NCBI RefSeq assembly: GCF_041080625.1
Contig: NZ_CP163518.1
Location: forward strand, 6,751,501 to 6,815,500
Source: Streptomyces sp. CG1
GTDB lineage: Bacteria > Actinomycetota > Actinomycetes > Streptomycetales > Streptomycetaceae
Reading direction: 5' to 3'
Length of the DNA: 64,000 bases
How positions within the stretch are numbered: the stretch's first letter is position 1; each line of letters starts with the position of its first letter. The translations under genes were made by a program, and so were the position numbers. Below, piece after piece: positions 25,831-34,475 of this stretch. The notes under the pieces were generated by a model that saw only the letters and a list, made by a program, of their open reading frames with translations, was not told the DNA's origin and did no database searches.

Positions 25831-26751
25831 ATGGCGCGCTATGTCGCACGGCGGCTGCTGCAGATGATCCCGGTGTTCCTCGGGTCGACGCTGCTGATCT
25901 TCCTGATGGTGAACGTGATGGGCGACCCCATCGCGGGCCTGTGCGGCGAGCGGGCCTGCGATCCGGCGACGGCCGCCCAGCTGAAGCGGGAGTTCGGCTT
26001 GGACAAGCCTCTCTGGCAGCAGTACGCGACGTACATGGGCAACCTCTTCACCGGCGACTTCGGCACGGCCTTCAACGGCCAGAAGGTCACCGAGCTGATG
26101 GGTTCGGCATTCCCCGTCACCATCCGGCTCACGATCGTCGCCATCCTCTTCGAGATCGTCATCGGTGTGACGCTGGGCGTGCTGACGGGCCTCAGGCGCG
26201 GCCGGCCCGTCGACACCGGGGTGCTGCTGGGCACCCTGGTGGTGATCTCCGTGCCCACCTTCGTCACCGGTCTGCTGCTCCAGCTGCTGCTCGGCATCAA
26301 GTGGCAGTGGATCAGCCCGTCCGTCCGCTACGGCAGTTTCGACGAGCTGATCGTGCCCGGCCTGGTCCTCGCCTCCGTCTCCCTCGCCTATGTCACCCGG
26401 CTGACCCGCACCTCCATCGCGGAGAACAAGCGGTCCGACTACGTCCGTACGGCGGTCGCCAAGGGCCTGCCCCGGCACCGGGTGATCGTCCGGCACCTGC
26501 TGCGCAACTCCCTGATCCCCGTGGTCACCTTCATCGGCGCCGACATCGGCGCGCTGATGGGCGGTGCGATCGTCACCGAGCGGATCTTCAACATCCACGG
26601 CGTGGGCTTCCAGCTCTATCAGGGCATCCTGCGCCAGAACACGCAGACGGTCGTCGGCTTCGTGACCGTCCTCGTCCTTGTCTTCCTCGTCGCCAACCTC
26701 CTCGTCGATCTCCTGTACGCCGTACTCGACCCGAGGATCCGCTATGCCTGA
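25831..26751 (+). CDS. ABC transporter permease (DppB type) of the third importer
   Basis: A 306-residue permease starting MARYVARRLLQMIPVFLG. The outer loop carries LCGERACDP and the family motif GLDKPLWQQYATYMGNLFTGDFG. The EAA-loop equivalent DYVRTAVAKGLPRHRVIVRHLLR is followed by GGAIVTERIFNIHGVG and ends YAVLDPRIRYA. It begins 5 nt after the binding-protein stop and overlaps the next permease gene by 8 nt, so translation is coupled. Confidence 0.92.
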   Translation: MARYVARRLLQMIPVFLGSTLLIFLMVNVMGDPIAGLCGERACDPATAAQLKREFGLDKPLWQQYATYMGNLFTGDFGTAFNGQKVTELMGSAFPVTIRLTIVAILFEIVIGVTLGVLTGLRRGRPVDTGVLLGTLVVISVPTFVTGLLLQLLLGIKWQWISPSVRYGSFDELIVPGLVLASVSLAYVTRLTRTSIAENKRSDYVRTAVAKGLPRHRVIVRHLLRNSLIPVVTFIGADIGALMGGAIVTERIFNIHGVGFQLYQGILRQNTQTVVGFVTVLVLVFLVANLLVDLLYAVLDPRIRYA

Positions 26752-27724
26752 ACAGCCGCACGAGCCCGAGGGGGCGATCGCCGGGACCGGCATGGGCGGG
26801 GCGATGGACCTGGGCGCGAGCGAGGCGGCGACCCTGGAGCGCACCCCCGGGGGACCGCAGGGCACGGGCCCGGCGGGCAGGCCTCGCAGCCTCTGGTCGG
26901 ACGCGTGGCGGGACCTGCGGCGCAACCCGGTGTTCCTCGTCTCCGGGCTGGTCATCCTCTTCCTTGTCCTCATCGCCCTGTGGCCCTCGGCGATCGCCTC
27001 CGGCAGCCCCCTGAAGTGCGACCTCGCCAAGGCGCAGGACGGCGCGGGCCCCGGCGCGCCCTTCGGCTACGACGGCCAGGGCTGCAACGTCTACACGCGC
27101 ACCGTGTACGGCGCCCGTACGTCCGTCACGGTCGGTGTGCTGGCGACGCTCGGGGTGGCCGTCGTCGGGTCGGTGCTGGGGGCGCTGGCGGGCTACTTCG
27201 GCGGCATCTGGGACTCGATCCTGTCCCGGGTCACCGACATCTTCTTCGCGATCCCGGTGGTCCTCGGCGGTCTGGTCCTTCTGTCGGTGGTCACCAGCAA
27301 CACCGTCTGGCCGGTCATCGGGTTCATGGTGCTGCTCGGCTGGCCGCAGATCTCGCGTATCGCGCGCGGCTCGGTCATCACCGCCAAACAGAACGACTAC
27401 GTCCAGGCCGCCCGCGCCCTCGGCGCCTCCGACTCCCGCATCCTGCTGCGCCACATCGCCCCGAACGCCGTGGCGCCCGTGATCGTAGTGGCGACCATCG
27501 CGCTGGGCACGTACATCGCGCTGGAGGCGACCTTGTCGTACCTCGGTGTGGGGTTGAAACCGCCCAGCGTCTCCTGGGGCATCGACATCTCCGCCGCGTC
27601 CCCCTATGTCCGCAACGCCCCCCACGCCCTCCTGTGGCCCTCAGGCGCCCTGGCCGTCACGGTGCTGGCCTTCATCATGCTGGGCGATGCGGTCCGCGAC
27701 GCTCTCGATCCGAAGCTGAGGTGA
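26744..27724 (+). CDS. ABC transporter permease (DppC type) of the third importer
   Basis: A 326-residue permease with a Gly/Ala-rich cytoplasmic N-terminus of about 50 residues, then RNPVFLVSGLVILFLVLIAL as the first helix. The outer loop contains two cysteines (LKCDLAK, GQGCNVYTR). The EAA loop is DYVQAARALGASDSRILLRHIAP. The C-terminus LGDAVRDALDPKLR is followed by a duplicated, decayed copy of its own coding sequence (see 27725-28071). It overlaps the preceding permease gene by 8 nt. Confidence 0.92.
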   Translation: MPEQPHEPEGAIAGTGMGGAMDLGASEAATLERTPGGPQGTGPAGRPRSLWSDAWRDLRRNPVFLVSGLVILFLVLIALWPSAIASGSPLKCDLAKAQDGAGPGAPFGYDGQGCNVYTRTVYGARTSVTVGVLATLGVAVVGSVLGALAGYFGGIWDSILSRVTDIFFAIPVVLGGLVLLSVVTSNTVWPVIGFMVLLGWPQISRIARGSVITAKQNDYVQAARALGASDSRILLRHIAPNAVAPVIVVATIALGTYIALEATLSYLGVGLKPPSVSWGIDISAASPYVRNAPHALLWPSGALAVTVLAFIMLGDAVRDALDPKLR

Positions 27725-28071
27725 TGGGGCGGTGCTGCTGGGAGTGCGTGGTGCTGGTGGGGAGTTTTCGGTCCCGGGGAGGAGCGGTGCGGGCCGGCGA
27801 GGGTGCGGAGGGGCGGGCCGGGCGGGAGAGGCCGGTGGCGGTGCGCGCTCTGTCGCGGTGCCCTTCCGGTGCGTCGGCGATCACCGTCCTGCCGTCCCCC
27901 TGCTCGGTGACGCGGTCCGCGACGGCTTCGATCCGAAGTTGAGGTGATGCGGCGTGCTGCGGGAAACACGAGGTGTGCCTGGGGAGTGCGCTGCCGAGCG
28001 CCGTTCCGCGTCCGGTCTGCCGTCGACGCGGGTCCGCGGCGCCTTTGGTCCGAGGACGAGGTGATGGTGGC
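27725..28071 (+). repeat. Triplicated permease-ATPase junction
   Basis: The junction sequence that ends the permease gene and begins the ATPase gene (GGTCCGCG...GATCCGAAG.TGAGGTGATGG...GTGCTGCT) occurs three times: 27691-27740, 27914-27960 and 28031-28082. Copy two also repeats upstream permease sequence from about 27850 (PSGA-type, then GDAVRDGFDPKLR). After copies one and two the text resembles the ATPase start (VLLGVRGAGGEF against VLLEVQELQVEF) and then drifts. The region carries no independent gene and is best read as decayed tandem duplication. Confidence 0.75.
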
Positions 28072-29046
28072 GTGCTGCTCGAAGTGCAGGAGCTGCAGGT
28101 GGAGTTCCGGACACGGGACGGGGTCGCGCATGCCGTCAACGGGGTGAGTTACGAGGTCGACGCGGGGGAGACGCTGGCCGTGCTGGGGGAGTCCGGGTCG
28201 GGCAAGTCCGTCACCGCGCAGGCCGTGATGGGGATCCTCGACATGCCCCCGGGCAGGATCACCGGCGGACGGATTCTCTTCCGGGGGCAGGATCTGCTGA
28301 AGCTGAAGGAAGAGGAGCGGCGGAAGATCCGGGGCGCCGGGATGGCGATGATCTTCCAGGACGCCCTGTCGGCCCTCAATCCCGTCATTTCCGTGGGGGA
28401 TCAGCTGGGCGAGATGTTCGTCGTGCACCGCGGGATGTCGGCGAAGGACGCGCGGGCCAGGGCCGTCGAGCTGATGGAGCGGGTGCGCATCCCGGCCGCC
28501 GCGCAGCGGGTGCGGGACTATCCGCACCAGTTCTCCGGCGGTATGCGCCAGCGCATCATGATCGCCATGGCGATGGCCCTGGAACCGGCGCTCATCATCG
28601 CCGACGAGCCCACCACCGCCCTGGACGTCACCGTGCAGGCCCAGGTCATGGACCTGCTCGCGGAGCTGCAGCACGAGTACCACATGGGGCTCATCCTCAT
28701 CACCCATGATCTGGGCGTCGTGGCCGACGTGGCCGACCGGATCGCCGTCATGTACGCCGGGAAGATCGTCGAGTCGGCGCCCGTCCGCGACATCTACAAG
28801 TCGCCCGCCCACCCCTACACCCGCGGCCTGCTGGACTCCATCCCGCGCCTGGACCAGAAGGGACAGGAGCTGTACGCCATCAAGGGCCTGCCGCCGAACC
28901 TGATGGACATCCCGCCCGGCTGTTCCTTCCATCCGCGCTGTCCGATGGCCCAGGACGTCTGCCGCACCGACGAACCTCCGCTGTACGAGGTCTCCGACAC
29001 GCGCGGCAGCGCCTGCCACTTCTGGAGGGAGTGCCTGGATGGCTGA
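28072..29046 (+). CDS. ABC transporter ATP-binding protein (DppD type) of the third importer
   Basis: A 324-residue ATPase. The motifs are Walker [10 protein letters not shown]-loop IFQDALSAL, signature FSGGMRQR, Walker [12 protein letters not shown] and H-loop LITHD. The C-terminal extension has PGCSFHPRCPMAQDVC and SACHF. The start is a GTG directly before LLEVQELQVEF, with GAGGTGATGG upstream; an in-frame start at 27973 lies inside the duplicated junction and is unlikely. It overlaps the next ATPase gene by 8 nt. Because of the junction repeats it stands 347 nt from the permease gene, an unusual gap in such an operon. Confidence 0.9.
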   Translation: MLLEVQELQVEFRTRDGVAHAVNGVSYEVDAGETLAVLGESGSGKSVTAQAVMGILDMPPGRITGGRILFRGQDLLKLKEEERRKIRGAGMAMIFQDALSALNPVISVGDQLGEMFVVHRGMSAKDARARAVELMERVRIPAAAQRVRDYPHQFSGGMRQRIMIAMAMALEPALIIADEPTTALDVTVQAQVMDLLAELQHEYHMGLILITHDLGVVADVADRIAVMYAGKIVESAPVRDIYKSPAHPYTRGLLDSIPRLDQKGQELYAIKGLPPNLMDIPPGCSFHPRCPMAQDVCRTDEPPLYEVSDTRGSACHFWRECLDG

Positions 29047-30073
29047 GCCGATCCTCGAAGTGAGCGGGCTCGTCAAGTACTACCCGCTGACCCGGGGCAT
29101 CCTGTTCAAGAAGCAGATCGGTGCGGTGAAGGCCGTCGACGGCGTCGACTTCACGCTCGGCAAGGGGGAAACCCTCGGCATCGTCGGCGAGTCGGGCTGC
29201 GGCAAGTCGACGCTCGCCAGGATGCTCTGCAACCTGGAGCGCCCGACGGCCGGCTCCATCAGGTTCAAGGGCGAGGACATCACGCGTCTGTCCGGCCGCG
29301 CGCTGAAAGCCGTACGCCGCAACATCCAGATGGTCTTCCAGGACCCGTACACCTCCCTGAACCCCCGGATGACGGTCGGCGACATCATCGGGGAGCCGTA
29401 CGACATCCACCCCGAGGTCGCGCCCAAGGGCGACCGCCGCCGCAGGGTCCAGGAGCTGCTGGACGTGGTCGGCCTCAACCCGGAGTACATCAACCGCTAC
29501 CCGCACCAGTTCTCCGGCGGCCAGCGCCAGCGCATCGGCATCGCCCGCGGGCTGGCGCTGCGCCCCGAGGTGATCGTCGCCGACGAACCGGTGTCCGCAC
29601 TCGACGTCTCGGTCCAGGCCCAGGTGATCAACCTGCTGGACCGGCTGCAGTCGGAGTTCGACCTGTCGTACGTCTTCATCGCGCACGACCTGTCCATCGT
29701 CCGGCACATCTCCGACCGGGTGGGTGTGATGTACCTGGGCCGGATCGTGGAGATCGGCCGGGAGCCCGAGATCTACGACCACCCCACCCACCCCTACACC
29801 CAGGCGCTGCTCTCCGCGGTCCCGGTCCCGGACCCCGAGGCGCGCGAACACCGTGAGCGGATCATCCTCACCGGAGACGTGCCGTCCCCGACGAACATCC
29901 CCTCCGGCTGCCGCTTCCGCACCCGCTGCTGGAAGGCGCAGGAGCGGTGTGTCGTGGAGGTCCCGGCCCTGGCGGTCCCGGCCGTGTTCCGGGGCACGCC
30001 CGGGCCCGCGGCCCATGACTCGGCCTGTCACTTCGCCGAGGAGAAGAAGGTGGTCCGGGCGGAGGGGGAGTAG
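29039..30073 (+). CDS. ABC transporter ATP-binding protein (DppF type) of the third importer
   Basis: A 344-residue ATPase, the partner of the preceding DppD-type subunit. The motifs are Walker [10 protein letters not shown], signature FSGGQRQR, Walker B IVADEPVSALD and H-loop FIAHD. The C-terminal motif is SGCRFRTRCW, with later Cys residues. Start and stop overlap by 8 nt with the upstream gene. It ends the operon and is followed by a 14-bp hairpin. Confidence 0.93.
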   Translation: MAEPILEVSGLVKYYPLTRGILFKKQIGAVKAVDGVDFTLGKGETLGIVGESGCGKSTLARMLCNLERPTAGSIRFKGEDITRLSGRALKAVRRNIQMVFQDPYTSLNPRMTVGDIIGEPYDIHPEVAPKGDRRRRVQELLDVVGLNPEYINRYPHQFSGGQRQRIGIARGLALRPEVIVADEPVSALDVSVQAQVINLLDRLQSEFDLSYVFIAHDLSIVRHISDRVGVMYLGRIVEIGREPEIYDHPTHPYTQALLSAVPVPDPEAREHRERIILTGDVPSPTNIPSGCRFRTRCWKAQERCVVEVPALAVPAVFRGTPGPAAHDSACHFAEEKKVVRAEGE

Positions 30074-30112
30074 CGGAGGGGCAGTAGCGGAGGGAGAGCG
30101 GGAGCGTACGGC

Positions 30113-30148
30113 AACGGGCCGGGATGACATGGCGCATCCCGGCCCGTT
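30113..30148 (+). terminator. Hairpin ending the third importer operon
   Basis: A perfect 14-bp stem (30113-30126 with 30135-30148) with an 8-nt loop, 39 nt after the last ATPase stop and about 95 nt before the 3' end of the convergent peptidase gene. There is no T-run, as is common in Streptomyces. Confidence 0.8.
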
Positions 30149-30243
30149 CACGGCACCCGCACGGCCGTACGCTGATCAGCCTCCCGCGTCCGTATATCGG
30201 TACCGCTTCGGCGAAGTTGCCCGCGTGTTAACGCAGTTGACGG

Positions 30244-32370
30244 TCATTTGTCCCCGTCTGGCAGCGAACGCCGCAGGAAGTCCAGCTGCAGCCGCAGCAG
30301 GTTCTCCGCGACGGTCTCCTGCGGGGTCATGTGCGTCACCCCGGACAGCGGCAGCACCTCGTGCGGGCGGCCCGCGGCGAGCAGCGCGGAGGACAGCCGA
30401 AGGGAGTGCGCGACGACGACGTTGTCGTCCGCCAGCCCGTGGATGATCAGCATCGGACGGTGCGGCTCCGCCGGGTCCACCAGGCCCGCGTCGTCGATCA
30501 CCGAGTTGCGGCGGTAGACCTCCGGCTGCTCGTCCGGGAGGCCGAGATAGCGCTCCTGGTAGTGAGTGTCGTACAGCCGCAGATCGGTGACCGGGGCGCC
30601 GACGACCGCCGTGTGGAAGACGTCCGGGCGGCGCAGCACCGCCAGGGCCGCCAGATAACCGCCGAAGGACCAGCCGCGGATCGCCACCCGGCCGAGGTCC
30701 AGCGGGAACTCCTCGGCGAGCGCGTGCAGCGCGTCCACCTGGTCCTGGAGTACGACGGCCGCCAGCTCGTCCCGGATCGACTTCTCCCAGGCCGGCGAGC
30801 GTCCCGGAGTGCCCCGCCCGTCGGCCACGATCACCGCGAAACCCTGGTCGGCGAACCACTGCGAGGTGAGGTGGGGGTTGTGCGCGGCGAGCACGCGCTG
30901 GCCGTGCGGGCCGCCGTAGGGGTCCATGAGGACGGGCAGGGGAGTGTCACCGTGGTAGTCCCGTGGCATAAGCACGGCGCACGGGATTCGGCGTGCGCCC
31001 CCTTGAGTGAGGGTCACCCGCGGGGACAAACCGGGATCTTCGGCGTACGACCGGACAGTTGCCGTCGGTTTTCCGTCACGCAGCACCTGGACCCGGGTGC
31101 CCGGGCGGTCCGGTGTCGCGGACACGAGGACCGTCACACCGCCCGCCCGCACCGCCGTGTGCACGCCCGGCTCCTGCGACAGGCGCTCCACGCCCAGTTC
31201 GTTCACCCGGTACACATGGACTTCGCCAATCTCCGGCTCCTGGACCTCCTCACCCGCCGAGGCGGAAACCAGTACGTCCTCCGGACCCACGTCCAGCACC
31301 GCACGCAGGTGCAACTGGCCGCTGGTCAAAGGCCGTTCGCCGACCGCCAGCACCCGGGCGCCGCCCTCGTCCGCGATGCGGACAAGCTGCCCGGAGGGGC
31401 TCCAGCAGGGCACTCCAGCGAACAATTCAAGCCAACTTGGATCTTCATCCGCGTGCACCATCCGGGTGGCCCCCGTCTCCGGGTCCACCGCCAGGAACAG
31501 CTGGCTGCGCTGGTCCCGCGCCTGCACCAGCAACAGTGGCGCACCCGCCGCTGACCAGTGCACATGGGCCAGATACGGATAGCGGGACCGGTCCCACGCC
31601 ACCTCGGTGCGCGCCCCGTCGAGGCCGATGACGAACAGCTGTACGTCCGCGTTCGGTGTGCCCGCGGCCGGGTACGCGATGTTGAGTGGCTCACGCTCCG
31701 GGTGGGCCGGGTCCGCGATCCACCACCGCCGTACCGGCGTGTCGTCCACGCGCGCCACGAGCAGCCGGCGCCCGTCCGGCGCCCACCAGAAACCGCGCGA
31801 ACGCCCCATCTCCTCGGCCGCCACGAACTCGGCCAGGCCGTAGGTGACCTGCTCCGACTCCGGCTCGGCCAGCGCCCGGTCGTCCTCGCCCTCGGCGCCC
31901 ACGACCCGCAGCGCGCCCCGCGCCACGTACGCGATGTGCTGGCCGTCGGGGGCGGGACGCGGGTCGATCACCGGTCCCGGGACCCGGAGTTCACGCGTCG
32001 TGCCGGCCCTCAGCTCGGCCGTGAAAAGCCGCCCTGACAAGGCGAAAGACGCCAACTCCAGGGCGGTGTCGGCGGCATAGCCGACGATGCCGGCACCGCC
32101 CTCCCGGCTGCGTTCCCGGCGCGCCCGCTCCTCGGTCGAGAGTTCTTCGCAGGCGCCGCCGAGCAGGGTGCCCGGATCGGCCGCCAGGCGTTCCGTGCCC
32201 TCCGGAAGGTCCATGATCCAGAGGGAGTTGGCGCGGTCGGTGCCGGAGGCGGAGCGCAGGAACGCGACACGCGAACCGTCGGGCGCCACGGTGAACGCAC
32301 GCGGCGCGCCGAGCGTGAATCGCTGGGTCCTGGCGTGCCGGCGGGGGAAGGAGTCAGACTCGGTCGTCAT
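30244..32370 (-). CDS. S9-family prolyl oligopeptidase / dipeptidyl aminopeptidase
   Basis: A 708-residue serine peptidase. The N-terminal two thirds are a DPP4-type beta-propeller (DGSRVAFLRSASGTD, then WWAPDGRRLLVARVDD). The C-terminal alpha/beta-hydrolase domain has the nucleophile in GWSFGGYLA, the acid in HGLADDNV and the His in GVTHMT. The double-Glu region EFVAAEEMGR, which in DPP4 enzymes binds the substrate N-terminus, is present. No signal peptide is seen, so it is probably cytoplasmic and would trim imported peptides, which fits its place beside peptide importers. An in-frame start 26 codons upstream is less likely than MTTESDSFPRRHARTQRF. Confidence 0.93.
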   Translation of the reverse strand: MTTESDSFPRRHARTQRFTLGAPRAFTVAPDGSRVAFLRSASGTDRANSLWIMDLPEGTERLAADPGTLLGGACEELSTEERARRERSREGGAGIVGYAADTALELASFALSGRLFTAELRAGTTRELRVPGPVIDPRPAPDGQHIAYVARGALRVVGAEGEDDRALAEPESEQVTYGLAEFVAAEEMGRSRGFWWAPDGRRLLVARVDDTPVRRWWIADPAHPEREPLNIAYPAAGTPNADVQLFVIGLDGARTEVAWDRSRYPYLAHVHWSAAGAPLLLVQARDQRSQLFLAVDPETGATRMVHADEDPSWLELFAGVPCWSPSGQLVRIADEGGARVLAVGERPLTSGQLHLRAVLDVGPEDVLVSASAGEEVQEPEIGEVHVYRVNELGVERLSQEPGVHTAVRAGGVTVLVSATPDRPGTRVQVLRDGKPTATVRSYAEDPGLSPRVTLTQGGARRIPCAVLMPRDYHGDTPLPVLMDPYGGPHGQRVLAAHNPHLTSQWFADQGFAVIVADGRGTPGRSPAWEKSIRDELAAVVLQDQVDALHALAEEFPLDLGRVAIRGWSFGGYLAALAVLRRPDVFHTAVVGAPVTDLRLYDTHYQERYLGLPDEQPEVYRRNSVIDDAGLVDPAEPHRPMLIIHGLADDNVVVAHSLRLSSALLAAGRPHEVLPLSGVTHMTPQETVAENLLRLQLDFLRRSLPDGDK

Positions 32371-32534
32371 ACCCCGACCATATTGGCCATGCGCCCCCTT
32401 GTGCGGCCATGCGCCGCGCGATGCGCGAGCACGGATAGTTATGATCACTACCGCTGTGTGGGTATGAACCTGCTGGCGTCTGCATGGATTTGCTCTACTG
32501 ATCTAGATCTGGCGATCTTTGGAGGTGAGCCGCC

Positions 32535-32729
32535 GTGGCACTCTCGATTTCGGCGGTGGTGCTGCTGGCGATCATCGTCTTCCTGCTGATCAAGAAGTCG
32601 GGACTGAAGGGCGGCCATGCCATCATCTGCATCCTGCTCGGCTTCTATCTCGCCTCTTCGACCATCGCACCCACGATCAGTCAACTCACGACGAATGTCG
32701 CGAGCATGATCGGCAGCATCAAGTTCTGA
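32535..32729 (+). CDS. Small two-helix membrane protein
   Basis: A 64-residue protein with a GTG start preceded by TGGAGGTGAG, a strong ribosome-binding site. It has two hydrophobic segments: SISAVVLLAIIVFLLI at the N-terminus and HAIICILLGFYLASSTIA in the middle, joined by the basic KKSGLKGG. The C-terminus is polar (QLTTNVASMIGSIKF). Similar small membrane proteins are common in Streptomyces, but I know no function. It is divergent from the peptidase gene. Short imperfect repeats of its last codons continue past its stop. Confidence 0.8.
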   Translation: MALSISAVVLLAIIVFLLIKKSGLKGGHAIICILLGFYLASSTIAPTISQLTTNVASMIGSIKF

Positions 32730-32780
32730 GCCGGCAGGGCCAAGTACTTTGCCGATGGCGTCAAGTTCTGCGCCGGCGGC
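32715..32780 (+). repeat. 21-24-nt imperfect tandem repeats across the stop codon
   Basis: Units reading approximately (G)TCAAGTTCTG(C)GCCGGC occur at 32715-32735, 32736-32759 and 32760-32780, with a fourth weaker unit after that. In the frame of the small membrane protein they would encode SIKF-stop-AGR, AKYFADG, VKFCAGG and VTFGEA. The stop of the gene lies in the first unit. Confidence 0.6.
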
Positions 32781-32817
32781 GTCACGTTCGGAGAGGCCCT
32801 CGCGCCGGGTTGGATAG

Positions 32818-33198
32818 TTGCACTACCTTCGCAGCGTGGATCAGTTGCTCGCCGTGACCCGATTCACGTCACCGGAACAGGTCCGCGGCCTCGAACTCAC
32901 CCCCGCCAGCGATGTGTTCTGCCTCGGTGCCGTCCTCGTCCACGCCGCCACCGGGCGCCTTCTCTTCGGCGCCGCGAAGACCGGCCTGAACGCCCACCTC
33001 TTCCGGGTCGCCTGGGACGAGACGGACCTGACCGGCGTACCCGAGCCGCTGCTCGACCTCGTCCGCGCCTGCCTACACAAGGACCCGGCCGAGCGGCTCA
33101 GCCCTCGACAGGTGGCCGAGCGCACGGCGACAGAGCCGGCCGGGGAATGGCTGCCGGGCGCGGTACTGGCCCAACTCGGCCGCCATGCAGCCCAGTTG
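32818..33198 (+). pseudogene. Ser/Thr protein kinase remnant, C-lobe part (5' of TnpB insertion)
   Basis: The reading frame encodes only the last part of a Hanks-type kinase domain: FTSPEQVRGLELTPASDVF (APE-type motif and helix F Asp), then CLGAVLVHAATGRLLFG, and PLLDLVRACLHKDPAERLSP (helix H-I with the conserved Arg). The N-lobe, catalytic HRD and DFG motifs are missing. The frame continues WLPGAVLAQLGRHAAQL and then meets the TnpB element. Without its catalytic half it cannot be an active kinase. The distal part reappears after the element at 34456. Confidence 0.8.
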
Positions 33199-34455
33199 TA
33201 TGGTGATCGCGATGCAGCTCAGGTACGGGTTCCGCCCGTACCCGAACGGTCCTCAGCGCACCGCGCTGGCCAAGGTGTTCGGGTGCGCTCGGGTGGTCTT
33301 CAACGACGCGCTTCGTGCTCGTGAGGACGCCCGCGCCGCCGGGCTGCCGTTCGTCACCTCCGCTGAGCTGTCCAAGCGGCTCAGGCAAGCGAAGAAGGAG
33401 CCGGAACGGGCCTGGCTGTCCGAGGTGTCGTCGGTGATCCTCCAGCAGTCCCTTCGCGACCTGGATACCGCGTACCGGAACTTCTTCGACTCCCTCAAGG
33501 GCAAGCGCCCCAAGATGGGACCACCCCGCTTCAAGTCGAAGCGGGACCGGCGTCAGGCCGTCAGGTTCACCGCGAACGCCGGATGGAAGATCACCCTCGG
33601 CGGGAAGCTGCGCCTTCCGAAGATCGGGGATGTGCGGGTGAGGTGGTCCCGCAGCCTTCCCTCGGTCCCGTCCACGGCGACCGTGATCAAGGACGCCGCC
33701 GGTAGGTACTTCGCCTCGTTCGTGGTTGAGACCGGCCCGCAAGAGGTACTGCCTACCACCACGCCCGAAGTCGGCATAGACCTGGGCCTGGGGCACTTCG
33801 CCGTCCTCTCGGACGGCACGAAGATCGACAGTCCGCGCTTCCTGCGCCGGGCTGAGAAGCAGCTCAAGAAGGCTCAGCGCTCCTTTTCCCGTAAGACCAA
33901 GGGCAGTGCCGACCGGGACAAGGCCAAAGTTCGCCTCGCACGGGCACACGCCCGCGTTGCGGACGCACGGCGGGAGTTCCACCACCAGCTCTCCACCAAG
34001 CTGATCTGCGAAAACCAAGCCATCGCGGTGGAAGACCTGGCGGTCAAGGGGCTCGCCCGCACGAAGTTGGCCAAGTCCATCCACGACGCCGGATGGTCCC
34101 AGTTCACGGCCATGCTGGAGTACAAGGCCACCCGGTACGGACGCACCCTCGTGCGCATCGGCCGGTTTGAGCCCACCTCTCAGGTCTGCTCGGCCTGTGG
34201 GATCAAAGACGGCCCCAAGCCCCTGCATATCCGCACCTGGACGTGTGGGGCCTGCGGGAATGTACTGGATCGGGACATCAACGCGGCGGTCAACGTCGCC
34301 AAGGCGGCCGGACTGGCCGTTTCAGCCTGTGGAGCGCCGGTAAGACGGGCACCCGTGCCCGCGCAGCGCGATGAAGCAGGAACCCACCCGGAGCCGCGCC
34401 CGACAACGACGCGACAGACGGGAATCGCCCTCATTTAGGCTGGCGAGGATGTCAA
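33199..34455 (+). mobile_element. IS200/IS605-family (IS1341-type) element carrying only tnpB
   Basis: A 1.26-kb element with a tnpB gene and no tnpA. The right end is marked by a hairpin (CGCC at 34426-34429 with GGCG at 34442-34445) followed by AGGATGTCAA. TCAA is also the right-end cleavage tetranucleotide known for IS608. The left end is placed at the break in kinase similarity, just after CAGTTG. Removing 33199-34455 joins the two kinase pieces in one open frame. No target duplication is expected or seen. Exact ends are inferred and could shift by a few bases on the left. Confidence 0.75.
33212..34438 (+). CDS. tnpB: TnpB RNA-guided endonuclease (IS605 accessory protein)
   Basis: A 408-residue TnpB. 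It starts MQLRYGFRPYPNGPQRTALAKVFG, the usual N-terminus, so the ATG at 33212 is preferred over in-frame ATGs at 33185 and 33200. The RuvC-like active site is complete: Asp in VGIDLGLGHFAVL, Glu in AIAVEDLAVKGL and Asp in DRDINAAVNV. The zinc ribbon has CSACG and CGACG. TnpB proteins use an RNA from the element's right end to cut matching DNA. The coding sequence reaches almost to the right end, so the guide RNA scaffold must overlap its 3' part. The protein looks intact and may be active. Confidence 0.95.
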   Translation: MQLRYGFRPYPNGPQRTALAKVFGCARVVFNDALRAREDARAAGLPFVTSAELSKRLRQAKKEPERAWLSEVSSVILQQSLRDLDTAYRNFFDSLKGKRPKMGPPRFKSKRDRRQAVRFTANAGWKITLGGKLRLPKIGDVRVRWSRSLPSVPSTATVIKDAAGRYFASFVVETGPQEVLPTTTPEVGIDLGLGHFAVLSDGTKIDSPRFLRRAEKQLKKAQRSFSRKTKGSADRDKAKVRLARAHARVADARREFHHQLSTKLICENQAIAVEDLAVKGLARTKLAKSIHDAGWSQFTAMLEYKATRYGRTLVRIGRFEPTSQVCSACGIKDGPKPLHIRTWTCGACGNVLDRDINAAVNVAKAAGLAVSACGAPVRRAPVPAQRDEAGTHPEPRPTTTRQTGIALI

Positions 34456-34475
34456 CCCCGCCACCTCTGGTACGT
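34300..34475 (+). ncRNA. Predicted omega RNA (reRNA) at the tnpB 3' end
   Basis: In studied IS605 elements the guide RNA covers the 3' end of tnpB and the right end, with the guide taken from the flanking host sequence. By analogy the scaffold would end near 34455 (terminal hairpin 34426-34445 and AGGATGTCAA). The guide would begin at 34456 with CCCCGCCACCTCTGG. The 5' limit is a guess. Confidence 0.4.

Noticed and set aside
27732..27947. A possible 71-codon gene between the permease and ATPase genes
   Set aside because: Its end reads GDAVRDGFDPKLR, a copy of the permease C-terminus; it is part of the decayed junction repeats.
32818..33324. An intact 168-residue kinase-like gene
   Set aside because: It lacks the ATP-binding lobe and the HRD and DFG motifs, and its last 40 codons are TnpB-element sequence in another frame.
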